Shown here one piece after another: positions 44,029-53,285 of a stretch of 64,000 bases of DNA. Origin of the DNA: Marinobacter salinus (GTDB lineage: Bacteria > Pseudomonadota > Gammaproteobacteria > Pseudomonadales > Oleiphilaceae); the NCBI RefSeq assembly GCF_001854125.1, contig NZ_CP017715.1, positions 3,348,001 to 3,412,000 on the forward strand, in the 5' to 3' direction. A program made the position numbers and the translations under genes. The notes under the pieces were generated by a model. It was not told the origin of the DNA. It saw nothing but the letters and a program-made list of their open reading frames with translations, and did not search any database. Within the stretch, counting starts at the first letter, position 1; each line of letters begins with the position of its first letter.

Positions 44029-45102
44029 CTACATCCATTTGCGCCGCTTGAAAAACCAGACCAGCGTCACCGTGACGGATATCATAATGGCCCATACCAT
44101 CGGGTAGCCGTAATACCAGCCGAGTTCCGGCATGGCCCAGGGGCTGGCAGGGTTATGGAAATTCATACCGTATACGCCGGCAATGAAGGTCAGCGGAATG
44201 AAGATGGTGGCGATAATCGTTAATACCCGCATGGTTTCGTTGGTGCGTTGACTGATGCTGGAAAGGTAGATATCCAGCATGCTGGTGGCCATGTCGCGAA
44301 AGCTTTCCAGAAGCTCCATGATTTGTATGCTGTGATCGTGGCAATCGCGGAAATACACCAGTGTTTCGGTGTGGATAAATTCATCCTCGCCCCGCATCAG
44401 CGTGGTAATCACTTCCCTCTGGGGCCAGAGCACGCGCCTCAGAATCAGTAGTTCCCGTTTAAGCCTGTGAATACTGGATAACGTTTGCTGGCTTGGTCGT
44501 TCCAGTAATTCGGCCTCAAGATCTTCCAACTGGTCCCCGAACTGTTCAAGAACCGGGAAACCGGCGTCGACGATCAGGTCCAGCAGTGCATACAGCAGGT
44601 AGTCGATTCCGCGGGTGGCAAAACGTACGTTGCTGGTCTGGCGCATACGCTTTCGGACAGGCTCGAATGGATCCTCTGCCAGCGGGCACAGGCAAATCAG
44701 GTAGTTCTTGCCCATGAACAGACTGACCTGAACCAGTTCCAGGCGAGTTCCGTCGTATACGGGCATTGTCGTGATGATGAAGACCTGGTTGTCATAGAGC
44801 TCGACTTTTGGGCGCTGCCCGGTATTGATGACGTCTTCCAGGGCAAGATCGTGAAGATTGAAGACCGCACCCAGGTTGCGGAGCATGTCCGGGTTGACCT
44901 CACCATTAACCTGAACCCAGGTCCGGGAATCATGTTCCAGAAAGCTCCGGCACTGTTCCGGCGAATCCAGTTGGTGCTCCTCAACGCCTGCCTCTGTGTA
45001 ATCAATCAGGTTGATGGATAATGGCTGAGCTGCCGCGCCCCTTACGATGAGGGTTCCCGGGGCCGTACCGGGGCTATGGTAGTGCTTGCTGAAATAGGCC
45101 AT
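44029..45102 (-). CDS. corA: CorA-family magnesium transporter
   Basis: A 357-residue CorA-type divalent-cation channel. A cytoplasmic N-terminal domain (about 1-240) and long stalk helix precede two C-terminal helices; the selectivity motif YGMNF is at the end of the first (about 307). It ends in the basic FFKRRKWM. The start at 45102 is an ATG without a strong ribosome site; further in-frame starts up to 45249 would run into the divergent gene's leader. It takes up Mg2+ and perhaps Co2+ or Ni2+, or acts as ZntB-like. Confidence 0.9.
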   Translation of the reverse strand: MAYFSKHYHSPGTAPGTLIVRGAAAQPLSINLIDYTEAGVEEHQLDSPEQCRSFLEHDSRTWVQVNGEVNPDMLRNLGAVFNLHDLALEDVINTGQRPKVELYDNQVFIITTMPVYDGTRLELVQVSLFMGKNYLICLCPLAEDPFEPVRKRMRQTSNVRFATRGIDYLLYALLDLIVDAGFPVLEQFGDQLEDLEAELLERPSQQTLSSIHRLKRELLILRRVLWPQREVITTLMRGEDEFIHTETLVYFRDCHDHSIQIMELLESFRDMATSMLDIYLSSISQRTNETMRVLTIIATIFIPLTFIAGVYGMNFHNPASPWAMPELGWYYGYPMVWAIMISVTVTLVWFFKRRKWM

Positions 45103-45266
45103 CTGGATGTGTCCATACAGAGGATGGATGTCAAAAACAGAATAGCTCAAAGGGCCCTGTTTGGCCGCCGTGTGTCGGCGTGCTGTCGGGAGTAGGGTTC
45201 TTTGACTATGCTTTTGACAGTGAGGTCTCGTCGACTCAAGGGGCGCCATCGCCTCTGGACGGAATC

Positions 45267-46388
45267 ATGGAGCTTGCCGTGGCAGAGTATAAAGATGTCA
45301 CCGTGTTTTACGATGAACGGGTTCTTAATCACGCCCCCGATGTAAATGCGGCCTTTCTTCCCGGCCGGCTGGATAAGCGTATCAGGGGGATCCTGGCTGG
45401 CCTGAATGTGCAGTGGAAATACCCCGAACACCCGGGGCGTATTGAGGCGATTCTGGAGCTGCTCAGGCAGGAGCCGATCAGGGGTGTCCGGTTTGAACCG
45501 GGCAAGGCCGCCACGAGGGAGCAGTTGGCCAGGGTTCACACCACCTCTTATCTGGATGACGTGTTTTCACTGCGTGACAAAAACGCCTGGCTCGACGTGG
45601 ACACCACCGCTGTTTCACCGGGGAGTATCGAGGCTGCCGAAGTTGCTGCGGGCACGGCTGTTGCCGCCGTTGAAGCCGTGGTCTCGGGCAGCACCGAAAG
45701 CGCCTTTGCGCTGGTACGCCCCCCTGGTCACCATGCCGAACCGGTACGTGCCAGAGGGTTCTGCCTGTTGAACAATGTTGCTGTCGCGGCCGCCCATGCC
45801 CAGGCCGAGCTTGGTTGCAAAAGAATTCTGATCATCGATTGGGACGCACACCATGGGAATGGTACCCAGGATATATTCTGGGCAGATCCCCATGTCATGT
45901 TTTTCGATATCCATCGGGCCTCACCGTTTTATCCGGGTAGCGGCAATCTGCAGGACGTGGGAGCAGGGCTTGGAGAGGGCACGACGGTGAATGTACCCAT
46001 TCCCGGAGGCGCCGGCGATGTCGCCTATCTCAAGGCTCTCAACGAGATTCTGGTGCCGGCAGCGGAGTACTTCAAACCGGATCTGATTCTGGTGTCCGCA
46101 GGCTTCGATGCGCACTGGTATGACCTTGCCCTGAATGTTTCTTTTGAGGGCTTTGCTGCCATGACGGGCATCGTGCAGTCATTGGCTGATCGACTGTGTG
46201 AGGGGCGCCTGGCCTTTGTCCTGGAGGGCGGCTACAACACGGAGTCGCTAGCCCATGGGGTGCGCGCTGTTCTGGATGTTCTTGCCGGCGGACCGGTACC
46301 GGAACCCAAAGTGTGTGGGATAGAAGAGGTGGAGGAGGCCATTGCCTTCCACCTGAGCGCGTTTTCCGACGAACTCCCTGATGAGTGA
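45267..46388 (+). CDS. Histone deacetylase family (acetylpolyamine amidohydrolase-like)
   Basis: A 373-residue zinc-dependent deacetylase. The conserved active-site strings are RPPGHHAEP (about 147-155), LNNVAVAA, DWDAHHGNGTQ (about 186-196, with zinc ligands D and H), FDIH and SAGFDAH (with D). It removes acetyl groups from acetylpolyamines or other N-acetyl compounds. The ATG at 45267 is chosen as the first with full homology. It lies upstream of a small gene (46425) on the same strand. Confidence 0.9.
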   Translation: MELAVAEYKDVTVFYDERVLNHAPDVNAAFLPGRLDKRIRGILAGLNVQWKYPEHPGRIEAILELLRQEPIRGVRFEPGKAATREQLARVHTTSYLDDVFSLRDKNAWLDVDTTAVSPGSIEAAEVAAGTAVAAVEAVVSGSTESAFALVRPPGHHAEPVRARGFCLLNNVAVAAAHAQAELGCKRILIIDWDAHHGNGTQDIFWADPHVMFFDIHRASPFYPGSGNLQDVGAGLGEGTTVNVPIPGGAGDVAYLKALNEILVPAAEYFKPDLILVSAGFDAHWYDLALNVSFEGFAAMTGIVQSLADRLCEGRLAFVLEGGYNTESLAHGVRAVLDVLAGGPVPEPKVCGIEEVEEAIAFHLSAFSDELPDE

Positions 46389-46424
46389 CTCACCTGCATG
46401 TAACTATAAGATAAGGAGAGCGAT

Positions 46425-46634
46425 ATGTTTGTGGCAGAGAAATCCACCGGGCACCTGATTGAGGTACTGGATACCCGGGCACTGTTCGACCCCCATGAAA
46501 GCCGGGTCCGAGGCAGCCTGCATTATGGCGAGGAAGCTCAGGATGCGGAGTTTTACCCGAAGGACGAGCTGAGCTTCCCGTCTGGCGAACCCTTGCCGTT
46601 ATGCTGGACCGATCCGGGCTATCGAAGAAAGTAA
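46425..46634 (+). CDS. Small conserved-looking protein of unknown function
   Basis: A 69-residue protein, MFVAEKSTGHLIEVLDTRALFDPHES, rich in acidic and aromatic residues and ending in basic residues. AAGGAGAG precedes the ATG. It follows the deacetylase gene by 36 bases and precedes the betI operator. Function unknown. Confidence 0.7.
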   Translation: MFVAEKSTGHLIEVLDTRALFDPHESRVRGSLHYGEEAQDAEFYPKDELSFPSGEPLPLCWTDPGYRRK

Positions 46635-46692
46635 ATTCCGTTCGTTTTCTGACCAAAGTTGAAACCCTGTCATCTTTTCTGTAGCCTGATTG

Positions 46693-46712
46693 TTAATTGA
46701 ACGTTCAATTAA
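46693..46712. promoter_or_regulatory. BetI-type operator palindrome
   Basis: A perfect 20-base palindrome with half-site TTAATTGAAC lies 33 bases before the betI start. TetR-family BetI repressors bind such AT-rich inverted repeats, and choline releases them. Autoregulation of betIBA is expected. Confidence 0.75.
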
Positions 46713-46745
46713 TAAAAACCGAAAAGATTTATCAGAGACGTCGCG

Positions 46746-47327
46746 ATGCCAAAAGTCGGAATGAAAGACACGCGAAAGCAGCAGTTGATCGAAGCCACCA
46801 TGGCCTCCATCGCCGAGCTGGGAATGCAGAAGACCACCATCATAAGTATCAGCAAACGGGCCGGGATGTCCTCGGGCATCATCAGCCATTATTTCGGTGG
46901 CAAGCAGGGGCTGATTGAAGCGGCGCTGCGGTATTTGCTGGATCAACTGGGCAAAGAGCTGCGCGAGGGTATGGCGAAGACGGACGGTTCGCCGCAAGAG
47001 CGCCTGAACTGCATTATTGAGTCCAACTTCTCGGGCTTCCAGCGTTCGGAGCTGGCGGCGAAAACCTGGTTGAGCTTCTGGGCCCGGTCCATGCATGAGC
47101 CAGGGCTGAAGCGGCTGCAGCAGATTAACAATGCCCGGCTTTACAGCAACTTGCGTTACTCCTTCGCACAGGTACTCGAGCCCCGGGCAGCGACGGACGC
47201 TGCCCGGCAAACGGCGGCGATGATCGACGGCTTCTGGCTGCGGAGTGCGCTCAGCCTTGACCCGCAAGAGGGTTTCGAGGCCGGACAGACCTTGTGTAAG
47301 CGCTTTGTACAGGAAGCCCTGGCGTAG
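46746..47327 (+). CDS. betI: Transcriptional repressor BetI
   Basis: A 193-residue TetR-family regulator. The N-terminal helix-turn-helix is IAELGMQKTTIISISKRAGMSSGIISHYFGGK (about 20-50), the BetI-characteristic form. The C-terminal ligand domain follows. It represses the choline-to-glycine-betaine genes until choline is present. It is the first gene of a betI-betB-betA operon behind a palindromic operator. Confidence 0.95.
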   Translation: MPKVGMKDTRKQQLIEATMASIAELGMQKTTIISISKRAGMSSGIISHYFGGKQGLIEAALRYLLDQLGKELREGMAKTDGSPQERLNCIIESNFSGFQRSELAAKTWLSFWARSMHEPGLKRLQQINNARLYSNLRYSFAQVLEPRAATDAARQTAAMIDGFWLRSALSLDPQEGFEAGQTLCKRFVQEALA

Positions 47328-47382
47328 ACGTCGACGCACCAGATACAGATAACGAATTCATTATTTCGAGGTTTTACGGTTT

Positions 47383-48852
47383 ATGTCCAATTCAGTACCC
47401 CGTTTCCAGAACTTTGTTCACGGTCGTTTCCTTGCCAACAGCACCGGTGAGGCGTTCCCGGTTGTGAATCCTGCCACGGGTGAAGTGATCTATGAAGTGG
47501 AAGTGGCGGATGAATCCGTGCAGCAGGCTGCCATTGAAAGTGCTCGTGCCGGCTTTGCCGAGTGGTCTGCGATGCCCGCAGTGGAGCGCAGCCGGATCTT
47601 GCTGAAGGCGGTAGCACTGCTTCGTGAACGTAACGACGAACTGGCTGCGACTGAAGTCCGGGATACGGGAAAACCCTGGCAGGAAGCGGAGGCCGTGGAT
47701 GTGGTGACAGGTGCGGACACTGTTGAATACTTCGCTGGCCTGGCTCCGTCCATTGAGGGCACCCAGCAGGATCTTGGCGGCGACTTTTACTACACCCGTC
47801 GTGAGCCGCTCGGTATCTGTGCCGGAATTGGTGCCTGGAACTATCCGATCCAGATTGCCTGCTGGAAATCGGGTCCCGCGCTGGCGTGTGGTAATGCCAT
47901 GATTTTCAAGCCGTCGGAAGAGACGCCCATGGGCGCGATCAAGCTGGCGGAGATTTATGTAGAGGCCGGTGTTCCGGCGGGTGTATTCAATGTGGTCCAG
48001 GGTGCTGCCGAGGTTGGATCCTGGCTGACCCACAACCCGGAGATTGCCAAGGTGTCCTTCACTGGCGAAGTGGCTACCGGCAAGAAAGTGATGACAGCTG
48101 CGGCTTCCACGCTAAAAGACGTCACCATGGAGCTGGGTGGTAAATCCCCGCTGATCATCTTTGATGATGCGGACCTGGAAAATGCAATCTCCGCTGCCAT
48201 GGTGGGCAACTTCTACACCCAGGGAGAGATCTGCACCAACGGTACTCGGGTGTTTGTCCATGAAGACCTTTATCCGCGCTTTATGGAACGCCTGCTGGAG
48301 CGCATTCGCAAGAATATCAAGCCGGGTGATCCGATGGATCCGAACACCAACTTCGGCGCCCTGATTTCCGAAAAACACCGTGATCTGGTGCTGGATTACA
48401 TCGCCAAGGGGCTCTCCGAAGGCGCCACCCTTAGCCACGGTGGCCGGGCTTTTGAGCCGGAGGATTCCAAAGGTGGCTATTTTGTCGAGCCCACCATCTT
48501 TACCGACTGCACCGATGACATGAGCATCGTGAAGGAAGAGATCTTCGGGCCGGTGATGTCGGTGCTGACTTTCTCAGATGAGAACGAGGTGATTGATCGG
48601 GCCAACAATACCGACACCGGCCTGGCCGCCGGCGTGTTCACCAACGATATCCGCCGGGCCCACCGGGTCATTCACCAGATCCAGGCCGGTATCTGCTGGA
48701 TTAACAGCTACGGCGCCTCCCCGGCGGAAATGCCGGTGGGCGGCTACAAACTCTCCGGAATCGGCCGCGAAAATGGGCGCGAGACCCTTGCTCACTACAC
48801 CCAGATTAAGTCGGTGTATGTGGGGATGGAAGACCTCGATGCCCCGTTTTAA
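47383..48852 (+). CDS. betB: Betaine aldehyde dehydrogenase
   Basis: A 489-residue NAD(P)-dependent aldehyde dehydrogenase. The catalytic glutamate lies in MELGGKSP (about 248-255) and the nucleophilic cysteine in [12 protein letters not shown] (about 286); cofactor motif GEVATGKKV is at about 229. It oxidises betaine aldehyde to glycine betaine, an osmoprotectant. It starts 56 bases after betI and is followed by betA after 28 bases. Confidence 0.96.
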   Translation: MSNSVPRFQNFVHGRFLANSTGEAFPVVNPATGEVIYEVEVADESVQQAAIESARAGFAEWSAMPAVERSRILLKAVALLRERNDELAATEVRDTGKPWQEAEAVDVVTGADTVEYFAGLAPSIEGTQQDLGGDFYYTRREPLGICAGIGAWNYPIQIACWKSGPALACGNAMIFKPSEETPMGAIKLAEIYVEAGVPAGVFNVVQGAAEVGSWLTHNPEIAKVSFTGEVATGKKVMTAAASTLKDVTMELGGKSPLIIFDDADLENAISAAMVGNFYTQGEICTNGTRVFVHEDLYPRFMERLLERIRKNIKPGDPMDPNTNFGALISEKHRDLVLDYIAKGLSEGATLSHGGRAFEPEDSKGGYFVEPTIFTDCTDDMSIVKEEIFGPVMSVLTFSDENEVIDRANNTDTGLAAGVFTNDIRRAHRVIHQIQAGICWINSYGASPAEMPVGGYKLSGIGRENGRETLAHYTQIKSVYVGMEDLDAPF

Positions 48853-48879
48853 TCCCGCAGGCCACACAGGAGAACGCGT

Positions 48880-50565
48880 ATGACAGAAAACCGCTACGAC
48901 TACATCATTGTGGGTGCGGGTTCCGCCGGTTGCGTGCTGGCCAACCGCCTGACCGAGGACGCGCGCCACCGGGTGCTGCTGCTGGAAACCGGCGGCAGCG
49001 ACAAGAGCATCTTCATTCAGATGCCCACCGCCCTGTCCATTCCCATGAATACCAAAAAATACGCCTGGCAGTTCGAGACCGAGCCGGAGCCGTATCTGGA
49101 CAATCGCCGCATGCATTGCCCCCGGGGCAAGGTTCTGGGCGGTTCTTCCTCCATCAACGGGATGGTGTATGTCCGTGGCCACGCCCGGGATTTTGACGAA
49201 TGGGATTCCGAAGGTGCCACCGGCTGGCATTACCGGAATGTCCTGCCGTATTTCAAGAAGGCCGAAACCTGGGCGTTTGGCGGTGATGACTACCGCGGAG
49301 ATAAAGGCCCGCTCGGCGTGAATAACGGCAACAACATGCAGAATCCGCTCTACAAGGCTTTTATCAGGGCGGGTTCCGATGCCGGATATCTAGAGACTGA
49401 CGATTACAACGGTACCCAGCAGGAAGGCTTCGGCGCCATGCACATGACCGTCAAGAACGGTCGTCGCTGGTCCACCGCCAACGCCTATCTGCGCCCGGCC
49501 ATGGAGCGCCCGAACCTGACTGTGGTGACCCATGCCCTGGTCCACAAGGTGTTGCTGGATGGCAAAACCGCCACCGGTGTCCGTTACGAACAAGGTGGCA
49601 AGGTACACGAGGCGAAGGCCGCCGAGGAGGTCATTCTCTCGGCCGGCTCGATCGGGTCACCACACCTGCTCCAGCTGTCCGGGATCGGCAAGCGTGAGGT
49701 GCTGGACAAAGCCGGTATTGAGGTCAAACACGAGTTACCCGGCGTCGGTGAGAACCTGCAGGACCACCTGGAATTCTATTTCCAGTATCGCTGCAAACAG
49801 CCGGTCTCGCTCAACGGCAAGCTGGACTGGTGGAACAAGCTGAAGATCGGTGTTCGGTGGATTCTCCGCAAGGACGGTCTGGGCGCCACCAATCACTTCG
49901 AATCCTGTGGCTTTATCCGCTCCAGGGCCGGGGTTGAGTGGCCCGACCTGCAATATCACTTCCTGCCGGCAGCCATGCGCTACGACGGCAAGGAGGCCTT
50001 CGATGGTGACGGTTTCCAGCTGCACATTGGCCACAACAAGCCCAAGAGCCGTGGTTTCGTGCATGTGCAGTCGGCCGATCCAAAACAGGCCCCGTGTATT
50101 CGCTTCAACTATCTGGAACATGAGGCAGACCGGGAAGGTTTCCGGGACTGTGTGCGTCTGACCCGGGAAATTATCAACCAGCCGGCCATGGATGAGTACC
50201 GCGGAGCGGAGATCCAGCCCGGTGCCGAGGTCCAGACCGACGAGGAAATCGATGCCTTCGTCCGCCAGGCGGTGGAAAGCGCCTACCACCCGTCCTGCAC
50301 CTGCAAAATGGGCACCGACGAGCTGGCGGTGGTGACCCCGGACACCCGGGTGCACGGCATCCGAAATCTCAGGGTGGTGGATTCGTCCATTTTCCCGACC
50401 ATACCCAACGGCAACCTGAATGCACCCACCATCATGGTGGCCGAGCGGGCAGCCGACCTGATCCGGGGCAGGGAGCCCCTGCAACCTTCTGACGCGCCTG
50501 TGGTGATGGACGACCAGTGGCAGGCACGTCAGCGACCGGGACAGGCAAAGCGCGCGCTGGTTTAG
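48880..50565 (+). CDS. betA: Choline dehydrogenase
   Basis: A 561-residue GMC-family flavoenzyme. The FAD-binding motif [19 protein letters not shown] is at about 5-23, GMC signature [13 protein letters not shown] at about 85-97, and the active-site histidine region [12 protein letters not shown] at about 467. It oxidises choline to betaine aldehyde, usually at the membrane with a respiratory acceptor. It ends the bet operon, closed by a terminator at 50581. Confidence 0.96.
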   Translation: MTENRYDYIIVGAGSAGCVLANRLTEDARHRVLLLETGGSDKSIFIQMPTALSIPMNTKKYAWQFETEPEPYLDNRRMHCPRGKVLGGSSSINGMVYVRGHARDFDEWDSEGATGWHYRNVLPYFKKAETWAFGGDDYRGDKGPLGVNNGNNMQNPLYKAFIRAGSDAGYLETDDYNGTQQEGFGAMHMTVKNGRRWSTANAYLRPAMERPNLTVVTHALVHKVLLDGKTATGVRYEQGGKVHEAKAAEEVILSAGSIGSPHLLQLSGIGKREVLDKAGIEVKHELPGVGENLQDHLEFYFQYRCKQPVSLNGKLDWWNKLKIGVRWILRKDGLGATNHFESCGFIRSRAGVEWPDLQYHFLPAAMRYDGKEAFDGDGFQLHIGHNKPKSRGFVHVQSADPKQAPCIRFNYLEHEADREGFRDCVRLTREIINQPAMDEYRGAEIQPGAEVQTDEEIDAFVRQAVESAYHPSCTCKMGTDELAVVTPDTRVHGIRNLRVVDSSIFPTIPNGNLNAPTIMVAERAADLIRGREPLQPSDAPVVMDDQWQARQRPGQAKRALV

Positions 50566-50580
50566 CGCGTCGTCATCCCA

Positions 50581-50606
50581 CCCGGGCGTGCAACGCGCCC
50601 GGGGTT
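50581..50606 (+). terminator. Rho-independent terminator after betA
   Basis: CCCGGGCG pairs with CGCCCGGG over a short loop, followed by TTTT. It separates betIBA from the transporter gene. Confidence 0.8.
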
Positions 50607-50733
50607 TTGCAAGCCCTCAGGATTTCCCTATCAGCGCGACGGTGTTCTGCCGTTTTCGGGCGCCCGATAGGCAAGTCCTGGGTTTGTGTCCGATTCGAAC
50701 GAGCAACAGCTTCAAAGTAGAGGAGGAACACCC

Positions 50734-50778
50734 ATGCTGTTCATTACTATGAAAGAAAGTAACCGGAGAACCTTATGA
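50734..50778 (+). CDS. Overlapping 14-codon leader peptide
   Basis: ATG with a strong AGGAGGA site opens a 14-residue reading, MLFITMKESNRRTL, that stops at TGA. The stop overlaps the ATG of the transporter gene (ATGA). The transporter has only a weaker site, CCGGAGAA, inside the leader. This layout suggests translational coupling or a translated leader controlling the transporter. It could also be a non-functional coincidence. Confidence 0.5.
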   Translation: MLFITMKESNRRTL

Positions 50779-51992
50779 CCCTCTGGTTATCCACCGGCCT
50801 GATCTTTACCTTCGCCACTATTGTGATGATTATGTACAAGTGGTGGGATGTGCAGTGCATCGGCGTAACGCCGGTCCGCACGTTTACCTTTATTGCCATT
50901 CTGTTTACCTCGGGGCTCGACGTGGGGCTGATCATGTTCCCGCTCACCGAATTCGGCGGCTATGGTAATCTCACGGACAACCCGGAATACAGTTTTGCCA
51001 ATCCCCTGGCGATTGAGTTCGGTTATTGGGCCTTTCTGATCTGGGGCTTTTATTTCCTGACCTGCTTTTACTTCTGCATCATCGAACCGAGAGTGAAGTT
51101 TTTCGAAATCCCGCTGGTCAAGGTAATCAACAACGTGGTGATCATCGGCACCTGTGCCTTTACGGCCTACTTGCTGCTGGTCAACCTGCCCTGGTACCTG
51201 CCACAAATCGGTGACGGTGAATCGGTGGTGCCCTCGTTCTATCTGATTGTGCTGGCCTCCATTGCCCTGGCAGTGTATTCGAGCAGTAAGATCAAATACG
51301 TGCGTATTCTCAGCATCGGCTCAAGCGTGCTATTCATTAGCCTGATTGCGGTCATGTGGGGACGTGCGTTTCTGATGGGAAACGGCAGCCCGTCAGACTT
51401 CCTGAACACCGTGGGTCTGATCGGTGAATACTTCACCAATCTGCACCAGTTCATGCTGCCGCTGAATGACTACCATGAGTTTTACCTGTTCTGGTGGTTC
51501 TCCTGGAGCATCATGATTGGCCAGTTTACGGCGCGCTTTGTCAGCGGTGTACGGACGTGGCAGTTGCTGATTGCCATGCTGGTTGTACCCTCCATCGCTA
51601 TAGGTACGTGGTTTACCATTCTTTATCACTATCACGCAGAGGGCATGAACATCGCCGGCTTCATTAATGTTGCGATGATTACGGTGGGGGTTCTGATGGT
51701 TGTGAACTCGCTGGATTCCCTGATCCGGCTTTACACCGACAACCTCAACCTGACTGCGAAGCGGTTTGGTCAGGTGTCTTATGTACTGGGTAACCTGGTG
51801 GCCATGTGTGGTCTGACCATGCTGTTCCAGCTGGATTTCCTGCGGATTCAGTGGGTGGGGGCGTTGGTCATTGGTCTTTATTTCGCCTGCTTTGTCTACA
51901 TTCTGGCGAAGAGGCGAGCGGAAGTCGCTGCCATCAAAGCGTCACCGGAAGAGAATATTCTCGACTTCCATAAGATTGAATTTGCCGGTTAA
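50775..51992 (+). CDS. BCCT-like transporter, shorter than usual
   Basis: A 405-residue membrane protein with about ten helices. WWFSWSIMIGQFTARFVSG matches the eighth-helix signature of betaine/choline/carnitine transporters (WWxxWxxxxGxFxAR). The N-terminal FTSGLDVGLIMFPLTEF replaces the family's usual GMGIGL.F..VAEP segment, so substrate coupling may differ. Common BCCT proteins are about 500-600 residues. It lies next to betIBA, so choline or betaine uptake is likely. Its start overlaps the 14-codon leader. Confidence 0.8.
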   Translation: MTLWLSTGLIFTFATIVMIMYKWWDVQCIGVTPVRTFTFIAILFTSGLDVGLIMFPLTEFGGYGNLTDNPEYSFANPLAIEFGYWAFLIWGFYFLTCFYFCIIEPRVKFFEIPLVKVINNVVIIGTCAFTAYLLLVNLPWYLPQIGDGESVVPSFYLIVLASIALAVYSSSKIKYVRILSIGSSVLFISLIAVMWGRAFLMGNGSPSDFLNTVGLIGEYFTNLHQFMLPLNDYHEFYLFWWFSWSIMIGQFTARFVSGVRTWQLLIAMLVVPSIAIGTWFTILYHYHAEGMNIAGFINVAMITVGVLMVVNSLDSLIRLYTDNLNLTAKRFGQVSYVLGNLVAMCGLTMLFQLDFLRIQWVGALVIGLYFACFVYILAKRRAEVAAIKASPEENILDFHKIEFAG

Positions 51993-52120
51993 GCCCCAAC
52001 GTATAGGCAGAACCTATCTTTGGGTTGGAAATTATTAATTTTATCCCGCCGCCCAATACCCGTATCTTGGGTGGCGTTAATTCATGAACTTATGAATCCA
52101 TCAACAAGGAGTTATCTTTA

Positions 52121-52684
52121 ATGGGCATTATTAACAGCGAAATTAAGCCGTTTAACGCTACTGCTTTCAAGAGCGGTGAGTTCGTCGAGATCAGCGAGGC
52201 GGACGTAAAAGGTAAGTGGGCTGTATTTTTCTTCTACCCGGCCGACTTCACTTTTGTGTGCCCGACCGAGCTGGGCGATGTTGCAGACAAGTACGAAGAG
52301 CTTCAGAAGCTGGGCGTAGAAGTGTTCTCCGTGTCTACTGACACTCACTTCACCCACAAGGCGTGGCACGACAGCTCCGAGACCATCGGCAAGATCAACT
52401 ACTTCATGGTTGGCGACCAGACCGGCACCATCACCAACAACTTCGGGGTTATGCGTGAAGGTCAGGGCCTGGCCGATCGTGCCACTTTCCTGATCGATCC
52501 GGATGGCATTATCCAGTCCGTGGAAATCAGTGCTGAAGGTGTTGGCCGTAACGCTGACTATTTGATGGATAAGGTCAAAGCTGCTCAGTACGTGCGTAAG
52601 CACCCAGGCGAAGTATGCCCCGCCAAGTGGAAAGAAGGCGAAGCAACATTGGCTCCGTCTCTGGACCTGGTTGGCAAGATCTAA
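52121..52684 (+). CDS. ahpC: Alkyl hydroperoxide reductase C (typical 2-Cys peroxiredoxin)
   Basis: A 187-residue peroxiredoxin. The peroxidatic cysteine is in DFTFVCPTE (about 48) and the resolving cysteine in [10 protein letters not shown] (about 167). It reduces hydrogen peroxide and organic peroxides and is recharged by AhpF, encoded at 57206. AAGGAG precedes the ATG. The gene is separated from ahpF by about 4.5 kb, unlike the usual ahpCF operon. Confidence 0.96.
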   Translation: MGIINSEIKPFNATAFKSGEFVEISEADVKGKWAVFFFYPADFTFVCPTELGDVADKYEELQKLGVEVFSVSTDTHFTHKAWHDSSETIGKINYFMVGDQTGTITNNFGVMREGQGLADRATFLIDPDGIIQSVEISAEGVGRNADYLMDKVKAAQYVRKHPGEVCPAKWKEGEATLAPSLDLVGKI

Positions 52685-52711
52685 GCGCCTCCCCGAGAGA
52701 CGTTCAAGAGC

Positions 52712-52740
52712 AAAAAACCCCGGACTTTCCGGGGTTTTTT
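52712..52740. terminator. Bidirectional terminator between ahpC and prx
   Basis: AAAAAACCCCGGA and TCCGGGGTTTTTT form a nine- to ten-base stem with A- and T-runs on both sides, so it can end transcription from both convergent genes. Confidence 0.9.
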
Positions 52741-52760
52741 GTGTTTGGGGAAAAGGTGGC

Positions 52761-53237
52761 TCAGAGTGAGTCGAGGATGGTTTCGGCGCTGGTCTGGTCC
52801 AGGCCCTGGGCATCGATGTTCAGAAGTTCCACGGTACCGTCATTCACAATCATGGCGTAGCGCTGGCTGCGAATACCCATCTGGCTGGCGGTCCGGTCCT
52901 GGGTCAGGTCCAGGGCTTTGGCAAACTCCCCCAGGCCATCGGCCAGCATAATGAGATCTTCGGCGTTGTGGGCCTTGCCCCAGGCATCCATGACGAAGGT
53001 GTCGTTAACGGAGGTGCAGATGATGCTGTCCACACCTTTGGCCTTGATCTTGTCGGCATCGACGACAAAGCCGGGCAGATGTGCCTTGGAACAGGTCGGT
53101 GTGAAGGCGCCCGGTACGGCAAATATCACAACCTTTTTCCCGGCGAAGAGGTCCCCGGTGCGCACTTTTTCGGGGCCTTTCTCGCCCATCACCTGCAGCT
53201 CGATATCTGGTAACTTGTCGCCGATCTTGATCGCCAT
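52761..53237 (-). CDS. Prx5-type peroxiredoxin
   Basis: A 158-residue atypical peroxiredoxin of the Prx5/AhpC-TSA redoxin branch. The peroxidatic cysteine is in PGAFTPTCSKAHLPGF (about 47). FVMDAWGKAHNAEDLIMLADG is typical of this branch. It reduces peroxides, usually with thioredoxin or glutaredoxin. The ATG at 53237 has GGAG 9 bases upstream. It is convergent with ahpC. Confidence 0.92.
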   Translation of the reverse strand: MAIKIGDKLPDIELQVMGEKGPEKVRTGDLFAGKKVVIFAVPGAFTPTCSKAHLPGFVVDADKIKAKGVDSIICTSVNDTFVMDAWGKAHNAEDLIMLADGLGEFAKALDLTQDRTASQMGIRSQRYAMIVNDGTVELLNIDAQGLDQTSAETILDSL

Positions 53238-53285
53238 CGTTGTCATCTCCACTGGGTTTATTAGCTAATTATTCTGCGGTCCTTT

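Noticed and set aside
51993..52120. CCGCCCAA/TTGGGTGG hairpin before ahpC as a terminator or riboswitch
   Set aside because: No T-run and no conserved riboswitch motif; a weak stem near the ahpC promoter is all that can be said.
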